From NCBI GenBank assembly GCA_030646715.1, contig JAUSLJ010000035.1, forward strand, positions 124,001 through 188,000: a DNA stretch of 64,000 nt, given 5' to 3'. Shown piece after piece: positions 26,127 to 33,992 of this stretch; the stretch's first letter is position 1; each line of letters opens with the position of its first letter. The notes beneath the pieces are model-generated. The model saw only the letters and a program-made list of their open reading frames with translations, made no database searches and was not told the DNA's origin. The DNA comes from Agitococcus sp. (lineage in GTDB: Bacteria > Pseudomonadota > Gammaproteobacteria > Pseudomonadales > Moraxellaceae). Made by a program: the position numbers and the translations under genes.

Positions 26127-26822
26127 ATGAACATCCTTGCCCCGTTTTTTCGTGCTTCTAAACTATCCTCTTCAATCTTGTTATTGTCCTCAATATTTGT
26201 GTCTAACGCACAAGCGGGAGCGAACTATGATGATGCGATGTTGGCTTTTGAAAATCAGGATTATGCAACGGCATTGAACATTGTCTTGCCTTTGGCACAA
26301 AAAAACGATGTTGCAGCAATGACCTTATTAGGTCGAGTTTATGATGAAGGTTTTAATAAAGCGAAAGAAGCTTTTTCTTGGTTTAAGAAAGCGGCTGAAC
26401 TAGGTAATGCCCAAGCACAAGTCGAATTGGCAGAGTTATATGATGCGGGTGAAGGCGTGACACAAGACACTGAACAAGCCGTCATGTGGTATGAAAAAGC
26501 TGCCAAACAAGAGCATGAAGAGGCACAATTAGCGTTAGGCTTACATTATTTAGAAGACTTAGAAGATAGCGACACCGCGATAGAATATTTTGGCAAAGCT
26601 GCGGAGCAGGGTAATGCCACAGCACAGTATCGTTTAGGGTTATTGTATTTGGGCGATACAGGCGTGCCGACCAATAATTTGAAGGCATGGGTTTATTTTT
26701 CTTTGGCGGCTGACAAAGTCACAGAAGCAGCGCAAGCACGAGATGTTCTAGAGTTGGAAATGTCGAACATACAATTAAAACAAGCAACCTTGGCACTTAA
26801 ACAATGGCAAAGTAGTCGCTAA
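26127..26822 (+). CDS. Exported Sel1-repeat protein
   Basis: 231 residues from ATG 26127, giving an N-terminal signal peptide that ends near 'SNAQAGANYDD'. An earlier ATG (26094) would add 11 residues and overlaps a TATAAT. At least three Sel1-type repeats are visible ('AMTLLGRVYDEG', 'AQVELAELYDAGEGV', 'AQYRLGLLYLGDTGV'). Such alpha-helical solenoids bind partner proteins, often at the envelope. It stands alone between the CHASE2 kinase and patatin genes. The partner is unknown. Confidence 0.85.
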   Translation: MNILAPFFRASKLSSSILLLSSIFVSNAQAGANYDDAMLAFENQDYATALNIVLPLAQKNDVAAMTLLGRVYDEGFNKAKEAFSWFKKAAELGNAQAQVELAELYDAGEGVTQDTEQAVMWYEKAAKQEHEEAQLALGLHYLEDLEDSDTAIEYFGKAAEQGNATAQYRLGLLYLGDTGVPTNNLKAWVYFSLAADKVTEAAQARDVLELEMSNIQLKQATLALKQWQSSR

Positions 26823-27032
26823 TGTGTGAACTGTGACTCAGTTTAGAAGGTCTAAATGAAAAGCTAAATAATTGTCTAACATCTTGGCTGTCTCATCCTT
26901 AATTTTATGTTATAGAGTGAGTTGTTGTATGGTCGTATTGCATTTTTCGGTGGTGGCATAATTAAAGGATTAAATTAACGTCATGAGTTAAGGACATAAA
27001 TATGCCATGCTTTTTCTGCTCGGAGTCAGTTT

Positions 27033-28544
27033 ATGTTGTTAACTAATAAAGTGTCGTTATTGCGTCAGGCATTAGATGAAGCCAATAGCTACGAAGAGTG
27101 GAAAGAAATTGCCCTAGAGTTAGATCAGGTCAGTGGCCTAGACTTGTGGAAATTAGACAATGCTTCTGAACATTATAATCATGATTTGATTCGTGATCGT
27201 TTGATGCAGTTGCGCCAGTTAATGCGCCAAAAAGACCATCGCCAATTGATGCGCGCATTACGCGAAGGTTTGTATCATGATATTGGCAATATCGGTAATC
27301 CTTTACTTTATACCTATGCCCATGTGGGCACTAAACGTTTGATTGAAGATTATATCGACCAAGTGTGTTTAGCGTTAAATTATTTATGTACCGCAGAAAT
27401 AGATTTTCTTACCGTCGAACAAAAACATCGTTTTTTTGAAGATACTTATCACAGTTATGGTCAACCTGCATTAATGCTCTCAGGCGGGGCAACCTTAGGT
27501 TTATTTCATGTGGGCGTTTGTAAAGCGTTACATGAGCGTAATTTATTGCCGAAAGTGATTTCTGGTTCTAGTGCAGGTTCGCTGGTGACAGGAATGTTAG
27601 GTACGCATAATGATGAAGAGCTCGTGAAAATGTATGATGGTGAAGGCTTTTACCATCATGCGTGGACATGGAAAAAAATGCGCGAAGGGCTATTGGGTCA
27701 AGGTTTTGCGGAACAAAAACAATTAGAGCATTTTGTCCGTAATAATATTGGCGAATATACTTTTGAAGAAGCTTTTGCCAAAACAGGCCGCCATATTAAT
27801 GTCACGGTTTCTCCCGTGCAGGCACACAAAGCGCGTCTAATGAATGAATTAACGTCGCCTTATCTCTTGGTTTGGAGTGCTGCACTGGCCTCGTGCGCTG
27901 TGCCAATTTTATTTCCTGCGGTGACGTTGACTGCCAAAAATTATCAGGGTGAATATCATCCTTATATGCCCGCAAAACAATGGGTTGATGGCTCGGTGCG
28001 CAGTGATTTGCCGCGTCAACGTTTAGCCCGTTTATTTAATGTCAATTATTTTATCGCCAGTCAGGTCAATCCACATATTGTGCCTTTTATGCAAACGGAC
28101 AAAGAGCGTTTAGAAAAAGGCAAGTTGGTTTCTTGGCCAAAAAAAGTGGCTCGTGCGCAGTTGCAAATGGTGGGTATGGGTGTCTTTGATTTTATGCGTG
28201 AACGTACACAAATCGAAACCATTCGCCAGTTAATGGATCATGGTTATGGCATTATTGGTCAACGATATTATGGTGATGTGACAATTGTTGCTAAATATAC
28301 TTGGCGACACTATGCCTGTATGTTACAAAACCCCACCGATGATATGCTGCGCTGGTTTAGAATTCAGGGCGAGCGTATTACATGGCCGAAAATCTCCATG
28401 ATTCAAACGCACGCGCGTATTGGCCAGACCTTGGATCAATGTATACAAAGTTTAAGTAAACAACAGCAAAGTATTGAAGAACAACGACGTGCAAACGTCA
28501 TTCATTTACAAACAGCAAAACGTCATACTGCACAGATAGGATAG
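27033..28544 (+). CDS. Patatin-like phospholipase with N-terminal DUF3336
   Basis: 503 residues. The first 140 form the DUF3336 region found in yeast TGL3/4/5-type lipases and bacterial relatives. The patatin core follows: oxyanion loop 'LSGGATLGLFHVG' (about 148-160), nucleophile Ser in 'GSSAGSL' (about 181-187), and catalytic Asp in 'WVDGSVRSDLP'. The catalytic dyad is intact, so lipid acyl hydrolase activity is expected. No signal peptide is visible. It lies 45 bases upstream of a Ser/Thr kinase gene, possibly in the same transcript. Confidence 0.9.
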   Translation: MLLTNKVSLLRQALDEANSYEEWKEIALELDQVSGLDLWKLDNASEHYNHDLIRDRLMQLRQLMRQKDHRQLMRALREGLYHDIGNIGNPLLYTYAHVGTKRLIEDYIDQVCLALNYLCTAEIDFLTVEQKHRFFEDTYHSYGQPALMLSGGATLGLFHVGVCKALHERNLLPKVISGSSAGSLVTGMLGTHNDEELVKMYDGEGFYHHAWTWKKMREGLLGQGFAEQKQLEHFVRNNIGEYTFEEAFAKTGRHINVTVSPVQAHKARLMNELTSPYLLVWSAALASCAVPILFPAVTLTAKNYQGEYHPYMPAKQWVDGSVRSDLPRQRLARLFNVNYFIASQVNPHIVPFMQTDKERLEKGKLVSWPKKVARAQLQMVGMGVFDFMRERTQIETIRQLMDHGYGIIGQRYYGDVTIVAKYTWRHYACMLQNPTDDMLRWFRIQGERITWPKISMIQTHARIGQTLDQCIQSLSKQQQSIEEQRRANVIHLQTAKRHTAQIG

Positions 28545-28589
28545 TTGGTGCAGTTAAAGACGAGTAAACAGGGCGAATTATTTTAAATC

Positions 28590-29921
28590 ATGGCTATTCA
28601 AATTCCAGGTTATACCATTGTACGAGAAATAGGCAAGGGCGGCATGGCCACTGTCTATTTGGCTATTCAAGAGTCTTTTGGTCGTGAAGTTGCGTTAAAA
28701 GTGATGGCTCCGCATCTTGCCGCAGAGCCTGGCTTTGCCGAGCGTTTTGGCAGTGAAGCTAAAATGGTCGCCTCTTTATCGCATCCGCACATTGTCACTG
28801 TTTATGATGTCGGTTCGCATGAAAATTACCATTATTTGGCGATGGAATATCATACGGGTGGTGATTTAAGCGAGCGTATTGATCGTTTAGATTTAACACC
28901 GCCTGAATCGTTAAAAATCATTAAAGAACTGTCGGATGCTTTAGGTTTAGCTCATTCTAGGGGCGTGGTTCATCGCGATATTAAACCTGATAATGTCTTA
29001 TTTCGTGCTCATAATAACGATGCCATTCTGACTGATTTTGGTATTGCCCGTAATATGCAGGCGGAAAGTAATTTAACGCAAATTGGTTCTACAGTTGGTA
29101 CCCCTAAATACATGAGTCCTGAGCAGGCTCGTGGTATGAAAGTAGATGGTCGCGCAGATTTATATAGCTTGGGCGTTATGCTCTATGAAATGCTGACAGG
29201 TAAACCGCCTTTTAGTGCAGGCGATACCATTAGTTTAGCGATAAAACACTGCCAAGAACCAGTACCGCCTTTACCCGAGCATTTGCGCCGTTATCAGCCC
29301 CTATTAACAAAGTTACTAGCCAAAGAAGTCAAAAATCGCTTTCAAAATGGTGTTGAAGTCATGGTGGCGATTGATGCCATGTTGAAAACACCCGCACATC
29401 AGCAACCGCAAGCGATTGTTTCTTCATCTAATTCGACAAAACCCAATATGGTGGCCACGTCAGCACATATACCGTCAGTATCTGCTTATGACCGCCCCAA
29501 TATTGCTTTTTCTCTAGATAACGAGCCGCAAAAATCCTCCTATGAACCCTTTTTTCGTGCTGAAGAAACCGTAGGCGGTAATTTTTTCTTTAAAAAGTAT
29601 AGTTACAGCATTCATTTTTCTTGTGATGATTATGAAGAGTTCAAAGAGAAACGCGAGCAGATGCACGATATGTTGCAAGAGTGGTTAGATAAGCGAGGCA
29701 AGAAAGCTGCCGAGTTAAGCGTGTCTATTCAAGCGCATCCGTGGATTCATGGTCGAATTTGGGAAGTGCTTAATGATGACCAACCGTATGATAGTCCGTT
29801 TGGGATGTTATTAGATCAAGCGACGGTCGATTTACATTTGTATGATGAAGTTGAGCCTGAAAAAGGGCGACGTGCGGTGTTGCGGGACAAGGGTAAAAAA
29901 CCTGCGAAGCAAATGGCATAG
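28590..29921 (+). CDS. Soluble Ser/Thr protein kinase with unassigned C-terminal domain
   Basis: 443 residues. The kinase domain spans about 8-270: glycine loop 'IGKGGMATVYLA', 'HRDIKPDNVLF', 'DFGIARNM' and 'GTPKYMSPEQA'. A low-complexity linker (about 270-320) leads to a roughly 110-residue C-terminal domain ('FFFKKYSYSIHFSCDDYEEF', 'LSVSIQAHPWIHGRIWEVL') that I do not recognise. No membrane helix is visible. It follows the patatin gene closely, which may make the lipase a substrate. That link is inference. Confidence 0.9.
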   Translation: MAIQIPGYTIVREIGKGGMATVYLAIQESFGREVALKVMAPHLAAEPGFAERFGSEAKMVASLSHPHIVTVYDVGSHENYHYLAMEYHTGGDLSERIDRLDLTPPESLKIIKELSDALGLAHSRGVVHRDIKPDNVLFRAHNNDAILTDFGIARNMQAESNLTQIGSTVGTPKYMSPEQARGMKVDGRADLYSLGVMLYEMLTGKPPFSAGDTISLAIKHCQEPVPPLPEHLRRYQPLLTKLLAKEVKNRFQNGVEVMVAIDAMLKTPAHQQPQAIVSSSNSTKPNMVATSAHIPSVSAYDRPNIAFSLDNEPQKSSYEPFFRAEETVGGNFFFKKYSYSIHFSCDDYEEFKEKREQMHDMLQEWLDKRGKKAAELSVSIQAHPWIHGRIWEVLNDDQPYDSPFGMLLDQATVDLHLYDEVEPEKGRRAVLRDKGKKPAKQMA

Positions 29922-29943
29922 CTTTTTTATAAATCTCCCCTAA

Positions 29944-29964
29944 CCCCTCTTTGTCAAAGAGGGG
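29944..29964. repeat. Short palindromic repeat after the kinase gene
   Basis: CCCCTCTTTG, T, CAAAGAGGGG: 10-bp arms around one base, preceded by AAATCTCCCCTAA. It resembles extragenic palindromes seen widely in bacterial genomes. It could help end the kinase transcript but lacks a U run. Confidence 0.65.
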
Positions 29965-30023
29965 AACTTCGTCTTTTTTGGCGACTGTCGTGAAGTGTCG
30001 ATAATTCGTGTAAAGTTAGAAAT

Positions 30024-30053
30024 AAAAAAAGAGATTCTTTAATCTCTTTTTTT
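30024..30053. terminator. Bidirectional terminator closing the isoprenoid-lipid operon
   Basis: A perfect 13-bp stem AAAAAAAGAGATT/AATCTCTTTTTTT with a CTTT loop, with A and U runs on either side. It sits four bases after the stop of the last minus-strand gene (30058) and downstream of the plus-strand kinase, so it serves both. Confidence 0.93.
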
Positions 30054-30057
30054 GGTT

Positions 30058-30600
30058 TTAAGTAGCCGATTTTTTTAGCTTTGCCCAAAACAACACCCGT
30101 TTTACCGCTAATGCCGTCAATGGAAATGTCAGTGCACAGAGAGTAATAGTCAGTATCGGTAAATCTAAAAATAAGCCATAAGCGATAGCCACACCAATTC
30201 CTGAGTCAATTTGGTCAAGTGCGGTAAACAGCCAACGATTTTTGTCAGGTGTCTCGCCAGCAGCAATACCGAGTCGTCTTTTCATAAAGGAGTTAGGTAA
30301 CTCTGCTAGTACATAGCCAATACCAGCTATAAAACCCGCTACTATCAAAGCAAAACCTTGGGGAAATACCGCGTTCTCGCCAAGTACTAGTTCGATAGGC
30401 CACAAGCAAAATGCACCAAAAGCCGTGAGTACAGGCACAGCAATTATTCCACGCCACGTTTTATTTGCACCAAATAAACCTAAATGAATAGGCGTAGTGA
30501 GTTGTGGCAATATATTATGCGTCACAATCATCATGTGTAATACGCCACCAATAATGACGGGTATTTGTAAATACCATGCAGTTAATAAAGCACTCAACAT
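30058..30600 (-). CDS. CarS-like CDP-archaeol synthase family protein (PF01864/DUF46)
   Basis: 180 residues, five or so membrane helices. Motifs of the CarS branch of CdsA-type CTP transferases are visible: N46-KTWRG-51, E100-LPNSFMKRRLGI-112 and L128-DQIDS-133. CarS activates unsaturated archaetidic acid with CTP in archaeal lipid synthesis, and its fold is that of bacterial CdsA, which is usually longer. It is the last gene of the ten-gene operon, one base after the CDP-alcohol transferase gene that would use its product. Assignment rests on motif recall. Activity on an isoprenoid phosphatidate is inference; phosphatidic acid is the alternative. Confidence 0.75.
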   Translation of the reverse strand: MLSALLTAWYLQIPVIIGGVLHMMIVTHNILPQLTTPIHLGLFGANKTWRGIIAVPVLTAFGAFCLWPIELVLGENAVFPQGFALIVAGFIAGIGYVLAELPNSFMKRRLGIAAGETPDKNRWLFTALDQIDSGIGVAIAYGLFLDLPILTITLCALTFPLTALAVKRVLFWAKLKKSAT

Positions 30601-30601
30601 A

Positions 30602-31231
30602 TTAACGACTCAGGTGAAGCAGTAAAAATAACAGGCTATTGCCAATCGTTAGACAAAGAATATGAGACAATTTTTTGAATTTAAAAAACGGGCGGCGAAT
30701 AATCATCGCATAACTAAATAGACTTAAACTCACAGCCAATGCGCCATAAACTAATCTTTGAGGTAATACGAATTCCAATAATAAAAATCCAGCTAAAATA
30801 AAGATACTCCAAAAAACGGGCATTCCTAAATACGCTAAACCATTACTTTCTTGAATATTGCCAATATCGTTAAATACTGCTAAACGAATGCTGCCACAGA
30901 TTAATACAGGCCATAACGCTAATGCCCAAAAGCCATCAAAGCCATAGACATATAAAGCCAATGTTGGTGCGACCAAATAAATTAAAGTATCCATGAAACC
31001 ATCTAGATAACGGCCAAAGGGGCGTTCTAGTTTGAGTTTACGCGCTAATATTCCGTCTAAGGCATCACCCAACATGGCAATAAATAATAATGATGTGCAT
31101 AAATAAATAGCACCCGATAACGCGGCAACAATGGCTAATGATGAGGTAATAACACCACTCAGCGTTAATATATCGACTTTATTTAAGGCGATAATAAAAT
31201 GGGGTGGATTCGGTGAGTTTAAATGGCTCAT
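30602..31231 (-). CDS. CDP-alcohol phosphatidyltransferase family protein
   Basis: 209 residues starting at the ATG that overlaps the previous stop (ATGA). The full signature D-x2-D-G-x2-A-R-x8-G-x3-D-x3-D is visible in 'DALDGILARKLKLERPFGRY' plus 'LDGFMD', so metal and CDP-binding residues are intact. About six membrane helices. The family transfers a phospho-lipid from CDP-lipid to an alcohol such as serine, inositol or glycerol phosphate. The alcohol cannot be told. Next to a CarS-like gene it resembles an archaetidylserine-synthase pairing. A bacterial phosphatidylserine-synthase-like role is the alternative. Confidence 0.85.
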   Translation of the reverse strand: MSHLNSPNPPHFIIALNKVDILTLSGVITSSLAIVAALSGAIYLCTSLLFIAMLGDALDGILARKLKLERPFGRYLDGFMDTLIYLVAPTLALYVYGFDGFWALALWPVLICGSIRLAVFNDIGNIQESNGLAYLGMPVFWSIFILAGFLLLEFVLPQRLVYGALAVSLSLFSYAMIIRRPFFKFKKLSHILCLTIGNSLLFLLLHLSR

Positions 31232-32856
31232 TGAATACCCCAAGATTCTATTTTTGACGATAATATTTGCATCGGCCAGCGTTTTTTGGCGATACCAATA
31301 ACTAATGCCGAGCGATCAATTTTACTGTTATGACGGCCATCGACAGGCATTTTATTGACCAAAACTAATGCCGCATTAGGAATGCCATGTTTGTTTAAAA
31401 TAGCGAGGAGTTGATGGTGTTCAGGGCAAGCCGTGGCTTCCAGCACTAAGATAATTTGTTTTTGTTGTTGTACTAAGGCACTGCGAATGACTCCCGCTAA
31501 AGCATCACATTCTTTTTCAGGAGCAAAGGTGTAAACTCTCTCATTATCAATTAGTAACGCATCTTTGATACGTCCGACCAACCATAAACGACCTTCAGAG
31601 TCTAAAAATCCTGCATCGCCAGTACGATGCCAAACATCACCGCGACTACGTGGAATTTTACTTTCTTTGTTAGCACTGGCGTTATCGACATAACCATGTA
31701 GTACGTGTTTGCCTGCGACTAATATTTCACCCACGTCATCACCCACGACGGTGGCTTTATCTACTTCCGCTTCATCTGACAAATCGGCGTTTGGATCAAC
31801 AATTCTGACTTCTGTTCCCACTGCAGGTAATCCAACTAAATGCCCAGCATAGCGTTGCCAATGTTGTCGTAGTTCTGGTAGAAATATTTCGGCAATTGGT
31901 TCAGCTTCAGTTGAGCCATAAACCAACATTATTTCTGCACTTGGAAATATCATGTCAAGGTTGACAACTAAATCAAAAGGCATAGTAGAACCGCCAATCG
32001 CCAGCGAGCGAATGGCAGGAAACTGTTGCCGTGTAGACTGTGCATATTGACAAACTTGGGTCATAAATGCGGGTGCGGCAGCAATACGAGTAATGCCTGA
32101 TGTGCGCCATTGGTTGGTTATTTGTCGGACGTTGACATGGGCTGGTGCGGCTAAATCAACTCTCGGCATAATGGTACTGATACCACAACATAAATTATGA
32201 AGCACCAATACAGGAAAGCATGGACTATCAATATCATCGTCATGGTCTGGCCAATGGGCTCGGATGGCCAAATGTTGCTCTATTAAACTGTTATGAGTGC
32301 GGTCTGCACCTTTGGGATTACCTGTACTACCTGAGGTAAACGTAATCAAGCCGTGAGCAGTAGCGGGTAATAATAGACATTCTGGTTTTTCGGTAAATTT
32401 TGCTAATAAGGGGCGAATATCTTTTACGCCTAAATATTGACCATCTAATGCGTATTTTGGTAGTTTCCATAGAGGAGGAAAAAGCCACCATAATCGTAAA
32501 ATGGATAGTTCGCCGATGGTGACTTTGGCACGGCTTACCGTAATAGAGGCCAAAATACGCTGCCGTGACATACCTCTATCAATCAGTACAGGCACTAATC
32601 CCAACGATAATAACGACAGCATTAACACATAGGTTTGAATGTGTGGACGCGCGAGAATAAGCACGCGGTCGCCTGTTACCAAACCGATTTTATTAAGAGC
32701 ATACTGCATTTTTGCACAGCGTTCGGCAAGCTCACCGTAATTGATGTTTTCTTCACCTTGAAAATGTAAACCTTCCATATTGGGAATAGATAAGGCTAAA
32801 CGCTCAGGATGTAATTGACTGGCGGCAAAAATCCGTGTGCAAACATTCATCATCAA
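31228..32856 (-). CDS. AMP-forming acyl/aryl ligase, OleC-like
   Basis: 542 residues. Adenylation motifs: P-loop 'LITFTSGSTGNPKGADRTH' (about 178-196), 'YGSTEAEPIAEIF', 'HRTGDAGFLDSEGRLWLVGR' and a C-terminal 'PVDGRHNSKIDRSAL' carrying the probable catalytic Lys. The YGxTEAxP and RHN-x-KI forms recall OleC beta-lactone synthetases rather than ordinary acyl-CoA ligases, an assignment from memory. It overlaps both neighbours by four bases. It may activate an acid for linkage to the lipid made by the operon. Confidence 0.8.
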   Translation of the reverse strand: MMMNVCTRIFAASQLHPERLALSIPNMEGLHFQGEENINYGELAERCAKMQYALNKIGLVTGDRVLILARPHIQTYVLMLSLLSLGLVPVLIDRGMSRQRILASITVSRAKVTIGELSILRLWWLFPPLWKLPKYALDGQYLGVKDIRPLLAKFTEKPECLLLPATAHGLITFTSGSTGNPKGADRTHNSLIEQHLAIRAHWPDHDDDIDSPCFPVLVLHNLCCGISTIMPRVDLAAPAHVNVRQITNQWRTSGITRIAAAPAFMTQVCQYAQSTRQQFPAIRSLAIGGSTMPFDLVVNLDMIFPSAEIMLVYGSTEAEPIAEIFLPELRQHWQRYAGHLVGLPAVGTEVRIVDPNADLSDEAEVDKATVVGDDVGEILVAGKHVLHGYVDNASANKESKIPRSRGDVWHRTGDAGFLDSEGRLWLVGRIKDALLIDNERVYTFAPEKECDALAGVIRSALVQQQKQIILVLEATACPEHHQLLAILNKHGIPNAALVLVNKMPVDGRHNSKIDRSALVIGIAKKRWPMQILSSKIESWGIQ

Positions 32857-33992
32857 TCTAATTCCCTTAGTGCGATCTTTTGCTGAAATAAAGCATATTG
32901 ATGTGTGCGGGCGGTGCCATGACGAGCCGCAAACTTTAATGAGGCATTATCTTCACGTACCAACGCCCCTGCCATGATTTCATAATGCCCACGCGCTCTA
33001 AAGCTTAACTCGCAACTCATAGCAGTAAATAGGCCAAAAGCACGAAAATCAGGATGAACGCCGCCCGTTTTTGCCAGTGCCGTGCGTGGTTTAGGTAACA
33101 AACGATAATGTTCGGCATAGTTAATGGCGGCAGCACTGATAGAGTGTTCGCCTGTAATACGCATTAACGGACTGTAGTCGGGATAGACAAGAAAAAATCC
33201 TGCAATTCGACCCTCTTTGGTGGTCGCCAGTACCGAGGTTTTTGGGCAAAACTTCAAGGCAAAACTTTCGCCGCAGTGGGCGTGAAAGGTCTCAAAACTA
33301 ATAGGGGTATAGGCAAAGTTTGCGCCAAAGACTTCATCCACAAAACCATATAATTCAGGTAAGTTCGCTAGCCAAAATTCGGGAGTCATCGCCACCAAAT
33401 TAAAGTGCTGCTCCAGTTTTGGTTTAACGCGTAAATAGTCTTGGCCAATGGCGGCAATAATATCGTTTAACGGGCTAAACGTGGATAAGTAACGATAACG
33501 GATTTGATAACCGAGCTTCGTGAGTAGTGCAGAGTAATATGGTGGATTCCACGGTTCACTAGGAAAGGCACCGTGTTCAAAGCTATCCGTACGTAAGCGA
33601 TTGGCAGCAAAAGTAGTGAAATTTATCGGGCCATAAATATGTTTTGCGCCTTTTTCACGCGCCCATTGGCTAAATTGTGCAAATAGCTGTTCGTTTGCTT
33701 CTAGATTATTGGTGCTTTCCCAAAAACCAAAAAAAGCGGCAGATTCGCCGTCAATGAGTTGAGCGGGCTGAAAAAAACCTGCCAAACGGGCTTGTTGCGG
33801 AATTACGCCTAACCACGCTTGCCCTTGTGTAAACCAAGGGTTGTGACGGCTAAATTGAGCGCGTAAAGAGACTTCATCCTCACCTAACCAAAAAGGGTCA
33901 TTGGCATAGATATAATAAGGAAGCTGGACAAAATCATCGGGGAGTTCTTGTTGACCATCCCATGCGCCCATTGTCGCCACCGTGTTAGTCAT
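32853..33992 (-). CDS. GNAT-fold acyltransferase-like protein (YghO-like)
   Basis: 379 residues from the ATG overlapping the end of the upstream gene by eight bases, with GGAG ten bases before it. An earlier start inside the upstream gene is rejected. 'LPYYIYANDPFWLGEDEVSL', 'KHIYGPINFTTFAANRLRTD', 'EPWNPPYYSALLTKLGYQI' and a C-terminal 'ALVREDNASLKFAARHG' fit the COG3153-like/YghO group related to GNAT acyltransferases. Acceptor and donor are unknown. Position between the ligase and phosphotransferase genes suggests acyl or amide decoration of the operon's product. Confidence 0.65.
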   Translation of the reverse strand: MTNTVATMGAWDGQQELPDDFVQLPYYIYANDPFWLGEDEVSLRAQFSRHNPWFTQGQAWLGVIPQQARLAGFFQPAQLIDGESAAFFGFWESTNNLEANEQLFAQFSQWAREKGAKHIYGPINFTTFAANRLRTDSFEHGAFPSEPWNPPYYSALLTKLGYQIRYRYLSTFSPLNDIIAAIGQDYLRVKPKLEQHFNLVAMTPEFWLANLPELYGFVDEVFGANFAYTPISFETFHAHCGESFALKFCPKTSVLATTKEGRIAGFFLVYPDYSPLMRITGEHSISAAAINYAEHYRLLPKPRTALAKTGGVHPDFRAFGLFTAMSCELSFRARGHYEIMAGALVREDNASLKFAARHGTARTHQYALFQQKIALRELD

